From the NCBI RefSeq assembly GCF_002214385.1, contig NZ_CP014855.1:806001-870000 (forward strand): a stretch of DNA of 64,000 bases, given 5' to 3'. Made by a program: the position numbers and the translations under genes. How positions within the stretch are numbered: the first letter of the stretch is position 1; every line of letters starts with the position of its first letter. Positions 1-8,522 of this stretch are shown piece by piece. Origin of the DNA: Thermococcus gorgonarius (GTDB taxonomy: Archaea > Methanobacteriota_B > Thermococci > Thermococcales > Thermococcaceae). Under the pieces are notes generated by a model. The model saw only the letters and a program-made list of their open reading frames with translations. It had not been told where the DNA came from and ran no database searches.

Positions 1-1
1 G

Positions 2-52
2 GAGAAAATAGAGCGGGAGAAAAAGCAGAGAGGAGAATGCGGGGAGCACTGA
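2..52 (+). CDS. Possible C-terminal tail of an upstream gene
   Basis: An open frame entering from the left edge reads a charged tail rich in Glu, Lys and Arg and stops with TGA at 50-52, followed by a T-rich tract (59-65) that could terminate transcription. Only 16 codons are visible, so no function can be given and the frame could be chance. Confidence 0.35.
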   Translation, partial: EKIEREKKQRGECGEH

Positions 53-135
53 GCTCTCTTTTTTATTGGTTTTGAACACGCGGTTTAAGAAATATTTAAA
101 AATTTTCATATGTGAGTTTTTTCTGGTGAAGTCAA

Positions 136-1140
136 ATGAAAGTGAGCGTCAAGGACTTTGCACCGAGTTGGTTTGCGAGCGTTATGGGCACAGGGGCACT
201 GGCACTGGTGAGCCTTGCTTACTCAGAAAGACTAGCCGTTCTAAAAAACGTCGCAGTCTGGCTGACATACTTCAACACTGCCCTGTTCTTCGTGCTCCTG
301 ATCCCCTGGTCCCTCAGGTGGCTAAAATACAGGGAAAATGCCACAAAAGACCTCTATCACCCGATGGTCTCTCACTTCTATGGGACCATAGCCATAGCAA
401 TGCTCGTCCTCTCTGCGGACTACCTGCTCATACTAAGGGAAACCGCCGTAGCTAAGGCCTTCTGGCTCATCGGAACACCCCTGACGATATTCTTCGCCCT
501 CCTGATACCCTATCTGATGTTCATTCAGGAGAAGATAGACATAAAGAGCGTCACACCCGCGTGGTTTATCCCACCTGTGGGGCTTATAGTAATCCCCCTG
601 AGCGGAGGCCCCCTCATCGGCACGTTCCACGGAATCTGGAAGGAGATTGCGATCTTGATCAACTACTTTGCATGGGGCTCAGGGTTCTTCCTGTACCTGG
701 CCCTCTTCGCAGTGGTCATGCACCGTTTCATCACCCACGAGCCCCTGCCGTGCGGGATAGCCCCTGCAATTTGGATAAACCTCGGTCCAATAGGGGCGGG
801 CACTTCAACACTCTACATGCTAGTCAGGAACTCGGACTTCATAACCGCAAAAGAGCCGTTCTTGGCGTTTGGAATTGTATTCTGGGGCTTTGGTGTCTGG
901 TGGCTCGCAATGGCAGTAATAATGACGCTCCACTATATAAGAAGGCTAAGCCTCCCCTACAGCCTCGCCTGGTGGGCCTTCATCTTCCCGCTCGGGGCCT
1001 ACGTGAGCGCCACCCACAACGTCGGCACGACCTTTGGAATTGGAGTCATAGACTCCTTCGGCTTTGCCCTCTACTGGTTGCTCCTTACGCTGTGGCTCCT
1101 AACTGGGGTGAAAACGCTGAAGCATACCCTGCTCGGCTGA
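136..1140 (+). CDS. TDT/SLAC1-TehA family transporter (tellurite-resistance/dicarboxylate type)
   Basis: This 334-residue polytopic membrane protein has about ten hydrophobic segments. The N-terminal pattern (PSWFASVMGTGAL) is typical of the voltage-dependent anion channel family that includes TehA, SLAC1 and the malate permease Mae1. Members carry anions such as C4-dicarboxylates, sulfite or chloride across the cytoplasmic membrane; the substrate here is unknown. The ATG at 136 follows a ggtga ribosome site, and the upstream region has an AT-rich TATA-like stretch (95-105). Its 3' end overlaps the convergent SufB/SufD remnant by 42 bases. The next intact gene, a TauE/SafE-type exporter, is also an anion-exporter family member, so a shared role in sulfur-anion export is possible, but that is inference. 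Confidence 0.85.
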   Translation: MKVSVKDFAPSWFASVMGTGALALVSLAYSERLAVLKNVAVWLTYFNTALFFVLLIPWSLRWLKYRENATKDLYHPMVSHFYGTIAIAMLVLSADYLLILRETAVAKAFWLIGTPLTIFFALLIPYLMFIQEKIDIKSVTPAWFIPPVGLIVIPLSGGPLIGTFHGIWKEIAILINYFAWGSGFFLYLALFAVVMHRFITHEPLPCGIAPAIWINLGPIGAGTSTLYMLVRNSDFITAKEPFLAFGIVFWGFGVWWLAMAVIMTLHYIRRLSLPYSLAWWAFIFPLGAYVSATHNVGTTFGIGVIDSFGFALYWLLLTLWLLTGVKTLKHTLLG

Positions 1141-1392
1141 TTTTCCTTTTATTTTCCCTGTCGAAAACTCACTCCCCAAAAGGCCCTTTATAATCAGCTC
1201 CGCCGCTTCCTCCGCGGTTAAGCCCTTCACCATGAGCTGGACGAACTGGGCCTCGTTTATCCTGCCTATCGAGGCCTCGTGCGTGAGTTCCGCTTTATCG
1301 TTCTTTACCATAAGCAGGGGGACCGTCTGGACATCCTGCTCCGCCTGATCAGAATTCACCAAGGAAAGAATGAAATCAGAGGACGTTTGCAA
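1099..1392 (-). pseudogene. C-terminal remnant of a SufB/SufD-family Fe-S assembly protein
   Basis: The frame reads a stretch (AELTHEASIGRINEAQF, then LMVKGLTAEEAAELIIKGLL) that matches the conserved C-terminal signature of SufB/SufD, where intact proteins carry T/SHEA-x-IGRI-x-EEQLFYLMSRGL followed by an EA-x-x-LI-x-GF block. Full SufB/SufD proteins are roughly 300-480 residues and form the SufBCD scaffold for iron-sulfur cluster assembly. Only about 70-97 residues remain. There is no convincing start: the frame opens with a TTG inside the end of the TauE gene and no ribosome site precedes it. I read this as a gene relic rather than a functional mini-protein. The far end overlaps the TehA-like gene. 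Confidence 0.7.
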
Positions 1393-2110
1393 GGGTTTTG
1401 AGGGCTATGAGATAAATTATCACCCCTATTACCTTTTTTACATCCTCCGAACTCATCTTGAAGTGCATCAGATGTGTTCCAATCCATCCGCCTGCTATCG
1501 CCGGAATCGAGACCCAGAGCAAAAGCATCCAGTCGAGGGTCCCCATGCCCCAGTAGGTCAGGAAACCGCTCAGAGAGGAGAAGAACACCACGAGGGCCGT
1601 TGTGGCGGCCACCTTCTTGGGCTCGTAGCCGAGCATTATCAGGGCGGGGCTTATTATCCCACCGCCCCCCACTCCAAGGAGACCGCCGAGGAAGCCCGCT
1701 ATCCCGCCGATTATAGAGCCTTCAACGATGTGGTTCCCGTCCTTTGGCCTCCGCCTTGGCTTGAAGAAAATCATCATCGTCCCGGAGTAGAGCAGGAAGC
1801 CCACGAAGACCCAGAGGACGTAGACCTTCGGGATGAACTTACCGGCGTAGGCACCAACCGGAGCCATGGCGGTGGCAACGAGCAGGATTGGAAGGCCGAA
1901 GCGGTGGTCGAGCTTGCCGTGTTTGAGGTTCTTGAGCGTCGCGGAGAGCATCGAGAGCGTGTTTATAAATAATCCGGTGGGCTTGGCGGTCATCAGGGGC
2001 ACGCCTAACCATGTCATCGTAGGAACTATCGCTATTGCACTCCCGACGCCTCCGATTGAAAAGACGATACTGAGGATGAAGGATATCAATGCGAGCTCCG
2101 GATAGTTCAT
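1376..2110 (-). CDS. TauE/SafE family anion (sulfite/organosulfonate) exporter
   Basis: A 244-residue membrane protein with the two-halved layout of the TauE/SafE family: an N-terminal half with the glycine-rich FSIGGVGSA motif and a C-terminal half repeating it as GGLLGVGGGGIISPAL. Eight or so hydrophobic segments fit the family, whose members export sulfite, sulfoacetate or related anions. The ATG at 2110 is preferred over the GTG at 2119 because gaggtga lies just ahead of it. The gene end overlaps the SufB/SufD relic by 17 bases. Together with the sulfur-related relic downstream this could once have been a sulfur-metabolism neighbourhood (inference). Confidence 0.88.
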   Translation of the reverse strand: MNYPELALISFILSIVFSIGGVGSAIAIVPTMTWLGVPLMTAKPTGLFINTLSMLSATLKNLKHGKLDHRFGLPILLVATAMAPVGAYAGKFIPKVYVLWVFVGFLLYSGTMMIFFKPRRRPKDGNHIVEGSIIGGIAGFLGGLLGVGGGGIISPALIMLGYEPKKVAATTALVVFFSSLSGFLTYWGMGTLDWMLLLWVSIPAIAGGWIGTHLMHFKMSSEDVKKVIGVIIYLIALKTLANVL

Positions 2111-2404
2111 TAGGCTCACCTCATTTTATTGTGGCACTCGAATGAAGAGATTATCATTTAAAAAGATTACCCTAAAGGATATCTCTGATGGGTCCGACAT
2201 AAGAAGAAAGGGGTTTCAGAAGGGAAAGAGGTCAGCTAAGAGCCCAGATGTTCTTTTACTATTGTCTCTCTCAACTCTGGGCAGGGTACGGCGGACTACC
2301 ACATCTTCCTCGGAAATGCTGGAATAATACTCTCTCTTTGTTATCCTCAACGTTCGCAGAGTTTATGCTCAATCACTCAGTTTTACCATTGAACTTTCCC
2401 TTAG

Positions 2405-2503
2405 CACTACCCGTTCGAAGAACTGGCTAATAATGCTTTAAGTTCCGAAAAGGATATAAGCGTTGATGAAGTATACAATAAAATGAAGGCATTACGGAGG
2501 TGA
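2405..2503 (+). pseudogene. Tail of a small decayed protein (antitoxin-like?)
   Basis: The 390 bases between the TauE gene and the MscS gene hold no intact gene. Their last 99 bases read an open frame, ending in TGA at 2501-2503, that looks like a genuine protein tail: FEELANNALSSEKDIS followed by VDEVYNKMKALRR. Amphipathic, charged tails of this kind are common in small archaeal antitoxins and DNA-binding proteins. Upstream the frame is closed by TAG at 2402-2404 and all three frames are broken, so the N-terminus is lost. The stop overlaps the ribosome site of the MscS gene. The antitoxin suggestion is a guess from composition; no family is recognised. Confidence 0.35.
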
Positions 2504-2507
2504 TGAC

Positions 2508-3323
2508 ATGGTAGGGTTGGATGAGCCGCTCCCGTACGTCGGGATAACACTTGTTCAGATTGCAACGGCGATTGTAATCCTCGTCGTTGGCTGGATCGTT
2601 GCAAAGATAGTCGTTGCTTCCTTCAAGCGCGGGCTGAAGAAGACAAAGCTCCCAGACCTCGTCGTGGAGTTCCTGGGAAGGTTCCTCAGCGCGCTCCTCT
2701 ACGTTGCAGTGATACTGCTCGCGGTCAGGGCACTTGGAATTGGAGTCGGCTCAGTAGTCCTGGGCCTGTCGGCAGTGATAGGCCTCATCCTGGGCTTTGG
2801 TATGCAGGACACGCTCACCAACCTGGCAGCTGGCGTGTGGATAGCTGCCTTAAGGCCAATAGACATGGGTGAGGTCGTTGAGGTGGCAGGAAAAACTGGA
2901 AAAGTCAACGCCGTCGGCATAATGAGCACCGAGCTCTTAACACCGGACAACGTTCTGATCACGATACCGAACAAGCTCGTCTGGGGAAACGTCATAACCA
3001 ACTACACCAGGATGCCGACCAGAAGAGTGGACGTTGACGTTGGCGTTGCCTACGGCACAGACCTCGACAGGGCGATAAAGCTGGCAATGGACCTCATGAA
3101 GAACCACCCCAAGGTTCTCAAGGATCCGGAGCCGAGCGTTGTCATAACGGCTTTGGCCGACTCGTCCATCAACCTGCAGTTAAGGGCATGGGTAAAGACC
3201 GAAGACTACTGGGCGGTCAAGGGCGACCTCACGAAGGGCATATACGAGCTCTACATGAAGGAAGGCATCGAGATTCCGTTCCCGCAGCTGGACGTCCACA
3301 TCAAAGAAATGCCAGCGTCATGA
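2508..3323 (+). CDS. MscS-family mechanosensitive ion channel
   Basis: This 271-residue protein is a small-conductance mechanosensitive channel. Residues ~10-35 and ~60-110 are hydrophobic, giving three transmembrane helices. The pore-lining TM3 carries the glycine/alanine-rich pattern (VLGLSAVIGLILGFGMQ) followed by the conserved DTLTNLAAGVWI stretch. The soluble C-terminal half has the beta-domain signature (TGKVNAVGIMSTEL, then DNVLITIPN). It would release solutes across the cytoplasmic membrane during osmotic downshock. Length matches E. coli MscS (286). The start is fixed by ggaggtgatgac directly before ATG 2508. Downstream it ends in a T-rich terminator. Confidence 0.93.
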   Translation: MVGLDEPLPYVGITLVQIATAIVILVVGWIVAKIVVASFKRGLKKTKLPDLVVEFLGRFLSALLYVAVILLAVRALGIGVGSVVLGLSAVIGLILGFGMQDTLTNLAAGVWIAALRPIDMGEVVEVAGKTGKVNAVGIMSTELLTPDNVLITIPNKLVWGNVITNYTRMPTRRVDVDVGVAYGTDLDRAIKLAMDLMKNHPKVLKDPEPSVVITALADSSINLQLRAWVKTEDYWAVKGDLTKGIYELYMKEGIEIPFPQLDVHIKEMPAS

Positions 3324-3351
3324 CCTTAGTCGTAGTGACAGTTAATTAAGG

Positions 3352-3378
3352 GTTTTCTTTGCTTTTTTGTCATTTTTT
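3352..3378 (+). terminator. T-rich transcription terminator after the MscS gene
   Basis: Three successive T runs (TTTT, TTTTTT, TTTTTT) lie within 55 bases of the MscS stop codon. Archaeal RNA polymerase terminates at oligo-T tracts without needing a hairpin, so these probably end the mscS transcript. Confidence 0.55.
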
Positions 3379-3445
3379 CAAGGATTTTATGGAAAGATTT
3401 ATATTCGCTTCCTTGTTCTGTCGGTGACACTCCGAGGTGTCGAAG

Positions 3446-4889
3446 ATGGACGTGATATGGACGACGATAGCGGTTTACATGGGAGCGATGCTAGCAGTTT
3501 CAGCGTACGCGCGGAAGTACGTCAAGACCTCGGCCGACTTCCTCCTGGCAGGAAGGAGGCTGGGACTTGGACTTACCGTAGGTACTCTGGCAGCCACCCA
3601 CTATGGTGGTGGCTTTCATCCTAGGCGGAGCTAGCTGGGGAGCAACCTACGGGTTAGGCGGTATTTGGTACGGCTTCGCCTGCGGTCTCGGGCTTCTGGT
3701 TCTCGGACTGACCCTCGCGCGGCCAATGCGCGTTCTGGCCCGCTATACTGTCCCTGAAGTCCTTGAGATGCGTTACAGGAGCAAGGCGATTCGCCTGCTT
3801 GCGGCCAGCCTGTCCCTGCTCGCGCTCGTGGGCATTCTTGGGGCACAGGTCTGGGCGGCCTCGGCGGTGTTCGAGGCGATAGGCCTTCCGGGGACTGCAG
3901 GAGCGGTCTTCGCGACGCTCGTCTTCATAGCATACACTGCCCTCTCGGGACTGTGGGCGGTCGCTCTGACGGACTTCATCCAGATCATAATAGGGAGCAT
4001 CGGAATATTCGTGGCAGTAGTCCTCGGTCTGGTCAAGGTTGGGGGCATCTCCGGTCTCGAGACGGCCCTGGACGGCATGAGCGGACTCCCACAGCCTCCA
4101 AGCGAATACTTCAGCCTGACCTCGCTCGGCCCGTCGCTGCTGGCGCTGACCCTGATAGCGACGGTCATGTACACCCTCATCGGCCAGGACTTCTACCAGA
4201 GGCTCTTCGCGGCGAAGGACGAGAGGACTGCCAGGAAGGGAGCGGTGTACGCGGGAGTACTGCTGATGGTGCTCTCGGTACTGCCAGCCCTCGCGGGAAT
4301 GCTGGCGGTGGCGCTGTCGGGCAATCCCGAGGCCGTGATAGACTCGCCGAAGACCGCGGTTCCGAGGCTGGTCATCTCGGTCTTCGGTGGCACAGTGGGG
4401 GCGATATTCGTGGCGGCAGTACTCGCGGCCATCATGAGCACCGCCGATTCCCTGCTCTCCGCTGCAACCTCGCACATCGTCAAAGACTTCTACGAGGGAA
4501 TCTTAGGGGAGAAGAGCGACGAGAAAAAGCTATTGAGGCTCTCAGTGCTCACCACGGTAGCGGTGGGACTCCTCTCCCTCGGGGCGGCACTGGCGATCCA
4601 AGGCATAGTCGAGCTGCTCATATACTCCTACGACGTCTACACCTCCGGGGTCTTCGTCCCCCTGGTGCTGGGACTTTACTGGAAGAGGGCCACCAAGGAG
4701 GGAGCTTTGGCGGGGATGCTAGCTGGATCTCTGGTGGCGGTGCTCGGAGCCGCTGGAATTTTGAACTTCCCGTACTGGGAGTACATCTACGTGAGCGGTG
4801 CACTGGTCTCGGCAATAGTCATGGTAGTAGTCAGCGTCCTGACCGAGGTCGAGGAGATCGACGAAGAGCTTAAAGAGGCCTTCGGCTGA
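3446..4889 (+). pseudogene. Sodium:solute symporter (SSS family), frameshifted
   Basis: Two frames together encode one SSS-family transporter of about 480 residues with roughly 12-13 transmembrane helices (PutP/PanF-like; substrate unknown). The first frame (ATG 3446, preceded by gaggtg) reads to HYGGGF and then runs into TAG at 3632-3634. The second frame resumes with FILGGASWGATYG and continues to TGA at 4889. Intact family members read HYGGGFILGGASWG, so one extra T in the TTT at 3614-3616 accounts for the break. The rest of the sequence, including the sodium-site region (AAIMSTADSLLSAATSH), is intact. The lesion may be a recent mutation or a sequencing error. The stop codon abuts the convergent purO stop with no gap. 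A TATA-like element (gatttatattc) lies about 50 bases upstream. Confidence 0.8.
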
Positions 4890-5416
4890 TCAGGAGGCCG
4901 CTTCGATCTCCCATCCATCTTTCTTTTCTGAAATCCCTATCGAGAGTATCTTGTGCTCGAAGGGGAGCTTTAGGACCTCTGCGGCGAGTTCTCTGGCAGA
5001 GCTGAAGTTACTCAGGCCGATTTCGATGAAGCCATCCACGTTGTAGGTTGCCGTAACGAAGGCTTTGCCTTCCCTCAGCTCAAGCTCCCTGACCCAGAAG
5101 CCGTCCCTTCCGACGAAGCCGAGCCAGCCCCGCTCGCTCCCGTGCTCTATAACTCCAGCTATCCTCGGCGTGTTGTAGTCATCCCTCTCGTAGTCCATCG
5201 CGTCGAGAACGTGAACCAAAGCCTTCCTCGGCTTCTCCCACTCGAGGGCCTAGAAGATAAAGTCCGTGTGGAGGCCGTTGGTAACCCCCGCGCACCTCTC
5301 GTTTACCCTAACCACCGGGTAGCTCACGTAGGGGTTGTCCGTCTCGGTCTGGTTGATTATGTAAGCTGCATTTCCCCGAATCACGGCCCCTCCTGTTCGG
5401 GAAGGAGCGGGAGCAG
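4890..5416 (-). pseudogene. purO: Broken IMP cyclohydrolase (archaeal PurO)
   Basis: PurO closes the purine ring, converting FAICAR to IMP, the last step of purine synthesis in many archaea. The frame reads the family's landmarks: DNPYVSYPVVRV, TNGLHTDFIF, and AMDYERDDYNTPRIAGVI, all matching archaeal PurO (about 200 residues). Three lesions are visible. An in-frame TAG at 5250-5252 separates TNGLHTDFIF from ALEWEKPRKAL. One extra base in the C run at 5387-5390 shifts the frame just after the SRSFPNR motif. The first ~25 residues are missing, replaced at about 5395-5416 by the tail of a thiN gene on the other strand. The gene cannot give a functional enzyme; purine synthesis, if present, needs another cyclohydrolase elsewhere. 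Confidence 0.85.
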
Positions 5417-5598
5417 AGGAAGTGAAGAGGGCCAAGAAAGGCACGATGGAGTGGGGCATCGAGAGCGCGGTGAAGAGGAGTGAGAAGAGGCCAGATTTAA
5501 TCTACCACCTCGGTGACTGGGGCAAGGAGCCTATGGTTTTGATCTTCGGAAGGAGCGCGCTGGAGGTCGTTGAGCGGGTTGAACTCCTGTTGGGCTAA
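5395..5598 (+). pseudogene. C-terminal fragment of ThiN-type thiamine-phosphate synthase
   Basis: The frame ending in TAA at 5596-5598 reads GTMEWGIESAV, then PDLIYHLGDWGKEPMVLIFGR. The DxGDWGKEPM stretch is the C-terminal signature of the archaeal ThiN domain, which couples HMP-pyrophosphate with thiazole phosphate and is often fused behind the kinase ThiD. Only about 65 residues survive; everything upstream is replaced by the truncated purO on the opposite strand. There is no start codon with a ribosome site. The fragment is a deletion relic. Identification rests on the motif and its length to the stop, which is normal for ThiN. Confidence 0.7.
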
Positions 5599-5637
5599 CG
5601 TTTTAACTTCCTCCTCCCTATTCTTTTCGGTGGTCCC

Positions 5638-7542
5638 ATGCTCGTAAGGGGAAAGGTTGCCGGTAGTGAAATCCCGCGCTTCAAGCACCGCTGGTTTGGA
5701 GTTCTTGACGTTCAAACCAATGACGGAACCTACAGGCTCTACATGACCGGAAACGTCGCCCAGTGGTTTCTAACCGGGGACGAAGTTGAGATAGAGGTCA
5801 TCCACAAGCCTAAAAAGAAAGAAGGAGTTAAAGTCCTCGACTTCGACGATTACAAGCTCTGGAAGTTCTACGACGGGGAAAAGATACCCGTGTGGCCCCT
5901 CTGGGAGAAGGACGTCGAGGCGAAGCGCTACTCGCCCTTAACGGGTGAACTGCTCTACACCTACAAGATAAGGGCCAGGGAGGCAAAGTACGAGAGCGAT
6001 TTCGAGGCGATAGCCGAGCTTGAGCAGTACCACTACGCCAGCCAGAAGGAGAAAGTGGCCCTGTGGCGCTGTGAGAACGGCCACATCTTCGAGGCCAACA
6101 CCAGGGGAAAATGTCCCGTCTGCGGGAGCGAGGACGTGCACATCCTTGAGATCAAAGGCTCAACCCCCGCCTCCCGCTTCCTGATCCTCGAACTGGTGGA
6201 AAGAGAGGAATACGAGCCTAGGATTTTAAGCTATGCGAGAGTTGACCCGCCTATACCGCTGATGCACCGCCGCCTGCCGAACGGTGAAGTGGAGAAGAAC
6301 ATCCGCGAGAAGGTCTTTCCCGAGGACTGGTTCCACCCGGCATTCTGGCCCGAGAGGATAATGAGGGAACTCTACGAGGAGCTGAGGAAAAAGTACGGGA
6401 AGAAGGTTGCGCGCTCCTACCTCTGGGAGCAGGCCAAGTGGAAGGCTCTGGCCGAGACGAACACCGCTGGGGCGAGAATTGCCAGGGTAGTTGTCCACCC
6501 CGACTACCGCTCCGATGGGCTGGGACAGCTGAGCGTTAAGTCGGCCCTCGAGTGGATAGCCGAGAGGAGAATCCCGGAGATGAGGAAGAGGAAGCACATC
6601 GTCGAAACCATAGCCCAGATGGCGCGCTACAACCCGTTCTTTGAGAAGGTCGGCTTCAAGTTCCTCTGGGAGACTGCCAGCGGAAGGCCCGTCCTCTTCT
6701 ATCCACTCACGGACGAAGCTAAGGAGTACATCGAGCGGTTTTTGAAGGAAGACCCCTACGCACCCAAAGATGGGAGGCTGTGGCGCCCGAGCTACGGGAA
6801 GGTTGAGCCGTTAAAGGGCCCGATAGTTTTCAGGAACGTCTCAAAGGTCTTCGAGAGCGAGCTGGACATCAAAGGCCTGCCCGAGGAGATACAGGAGCTT
6901 TTGATAGCCTTTGGTGTGAGGCATCGCGTCATCCAGAGGCCCGTTTTGAGGAACCTCAACTTCGAGATAAAGCCCGGCGAGCTGGTTGCGGTTGTTGGAG
7001 CAAGTGGGGCAGGAAAAACGACCCTGCTGAGGCTCATTCTCGGTTCGGCCAACGGTTGGTGGGAGGAGCGTTTCAGGCCCACGAGCGGGGAGATAGAGGT
7101 GCCCGACAACGCCAAGGTTTCGGTAATGATTCCCGGTGAATTTGAGCCGAGCTTTGGCTCGGAAAGCATACTAGAGCACGTTTACAGGAAGATTAAAGAC
7201 CTGAACGCCGCTGTTGAAGTCCTCAACCGGGCGGGCTTAAGCGACGCTGTACTTTACAGAGCCAAATACGGCGAGCTGAGCACTGGGCAGAAGGAAAGGG
7301 CAAGGATAGCGTCGCTTTTGGCCGAGAAGCCAAACTTACTCCTCATAGACGAGTTCGCGGCACATCTTGACACCCTCACGGCCATGCGCGTCGCCAAGAA
7401 AGTTGCCGAGATAATCCGCGAGGCAGGAATAACCGCTCTGATAATCACCCACAGGCCGGAGGTCGTTAAGGCCCTTGATCCAGATAAACTGCTCTTCGTC
7501 GGCTATGGAACGGCAAGAGTGCAGAAAAGGGAGAAAAGTTAG
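5638..7542 (+). CDS. GNAT acetyltransferase-like / ABC-type ATPase fusion protein
   Basis: A 634-residue soluble multidomain protein of a type conserved in Thermococcales (known family: ABC-type ATPase fused to a predicted acetyltransferase). Residues ~1-70 form a small beta domain. A zinc ribbon at ~143-166 has CEN-GH and CPVC. A GNAT-like fold spans ~240-360 (RIARVVVHPDYRSDGLGQL is the acetyl-CoA loop region). An ABC ATPase spans ~395-625 with Walker A GASGAGKTT, signature LSTGQKERA, Walker B LLLIDEFAAHLD and the H-loop THRPE. There are no membrane segments, so it is not a transporter; a role in RNA or translation has been assumed for such proteins, but the substrate is unknown. The stop overlaps the stop of the convergent PIN gene by four bases. 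Confidence 0.85.
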   Translation: MLVRGKVAGSEIPRFKHRWFGVLDVQTNDGTYRLYMTGNVAQWFLTGDEVEIEVIHKPKKKEGVKVLDFDDYKLWKFYDGEKIPVWPLWEKDVEAKRYSPLTGELLYTYKIRAREAKYESDFEAIAELEQYHYASQKEKVALWRCENGHIFEANTRGKCPVCGSEDVHILEIKGSTPASRFLILELVEREEYEPRILSYARVDPPIPLMHRRLPNGEVEKNIREKVFPEDWFHPAFWPERIMRELYEELRKKYGKKVARSYLWEQAKWKALAETNTAGARIARVVVHPDYRSDGLGQLSVKSALEWIAERRIPEMRKRKHIVETIAQMARYNPFFEKVGFKFLWETASGRPVLFYPLTDEAKEYIERFLKEDPYAPKDGRLWRPSYGKVEPLKGPIVFRNVSKVFESELDIKGLPEEIQELLIAFGVRHRVIQRPVLRNLNFEIKPGELVAVVGASGAGKTTLLRLILGSANGWWEERFRPTSGEIEVPDNAKVSVMIPGEFEPSFGSESILEHVYRKIKDLNAAVEVLNRAGLSDAVLYRAKYGELSTGQKERARIASLLAEKPNLLLIDEFAAHLDTLTAMRVAKKVAEIIREAGITALIITHRPEVVKALDPDKLLFVGYGTARVQKREKS

Positions 7543-8522
7543 CCCTCCATTATCTTTTCCAGCTTCCTGCAGAGGTTGAGATGGAAGAGGAACTCTTTTT
7601 CCAGCTCTTTATCGTTGAATATCAGCTTCAGCTCGTTTAACCTCTTCTTTCCCCCGAACTCGCCGTAAACCAGGGTGCAGTTAACATCGACAAGGCCAAA
7701 GACGGCCGCGAGGTTGAAGATGAGCGTCCTCAGCTGGTAGGCGGAGACTTCGTGGGTTCCGAGCCTGGTGGTGGGGTACTCGAAGTAGAAGTACTCAAGG
7801 CCCTCCATTCTGGCGACGTCGGTAATAGCTAGGTCGGCGGTAAGGAATACCAGCAGTGTGGGACTCATCTCGTCGTAGTGCTTGAGGGTCTTGACAATGA
7901 GCTCATCGTTGTTGTGGCCCTCACCGTAGCGTTCCGCTATTATTATCCTGTCTTTCAAAGCCTCGAACTCTTTGAGGGCAACGTAGGCCGCTTTTCTGGC
8001 CTTTTTCGTCCTTCTGTTGCTGAGCTCTCTGAGGAGGTGTCCGTTTCTGACTGTCTCCATGATCTCATGGAGGTACTGGGAGCGGTACTTGTAGTTCATT
8101 GCCCCCTCTATCTCGTTCTTGACGTCCTCCGCGACCACGATGGGGTAGCCGTCGAGGGGACGGTAGGAGGAGATAAAGCGGTGGTAGAAGAGGTTGGTGT
8201 CGGGGGCGAAGGCAATGCCGCGCCTGAGGACTTTGTAGACCTCGAGCATGTGCCCGAACTCCTCGATGTTGTCGTATGTTATGATCCCTGACGATATGAA
8301 GGCCTCGTAGAAGTCCGAGTACGAGGGGAGCTCCGGATGCCGGGATCTAAACTGATTCCTGTCTGCGGTAACTTTGATGAGATAGCCCCTCTCGGAAACT
8401 TCCACACGGAAAAGGGGGATACCGTAGAGGGGGTAGCCGACTTCGAGCTTCTCCCTCTCTTGGAGGAGATTTATCAAAATCTGGAGCTCCGGCTTCTCGA
8501 TAACCACTTCCTCACTCCCCAT
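7539..8522 (-). CDS. PIN-domain nuclease, partner of a CARF-like protein
   Basis: A 327-residue protein. Residues ~100-240 form a PIN (VapC-like) RNase domain with all four acidic positions visible: D108 in FAPDTN, E137/E139 in VKNEIE, D206 in NNDELIVKTL and D230 in FLTADLAITD. The ~100-residue N-terminal part and ~90-residue C-terminal part are unrecognised. Much longer than VapC toxins (about 130 residues), it is more like the archaeal PIN proteins with extra domains. It overlaps the upstream CARF-like gene by 11 bases, so the two are translationally coupled. ATG 8522 is chosen over GTG 8531 because gggtggg sits at the right distance. I infer an RNase or DNase controlled by a ligand that the CARF partner senses or destroys. 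PIN motif certain; role inferred. Confidence 0.75.
   Translation of the reverse strand: MGSEEVVIEKPELQILINLLQEREKLEVGYPLYGIPLFRVEVSERGYLIKVTADRNQFRSRHPELPSYSDFYEAFISSGIITYDNIEEFGHMLEVYKVLRRGIAFAPDTNLFYHRFISSYRPLDGYPIVVAEDVKNEIEGAMNYKYRSQYLHEIMETVRNGHLLRELSNRRTKKARKAAYVALKEFEALKDRIIIAERYGEGHNNDELIVKTLKHYDEMSPTLLVFLTADLAITDVARMEGLEYFYFEYPTTRLGTHEVSAYQLRTLIFNLAAVFGLVDVNCTLVYGEFGGKKRLNELKLIFNDKELEKEFLFHLNLCRKLEKIMEG

Noticed and set aside
5250-5252. Pyrrolysine or read-through decoding of the TAG in purO
   Set aside because: The gene is also frameshifted and truncated, and Thermococcales are not known to encode pyrrolysine.
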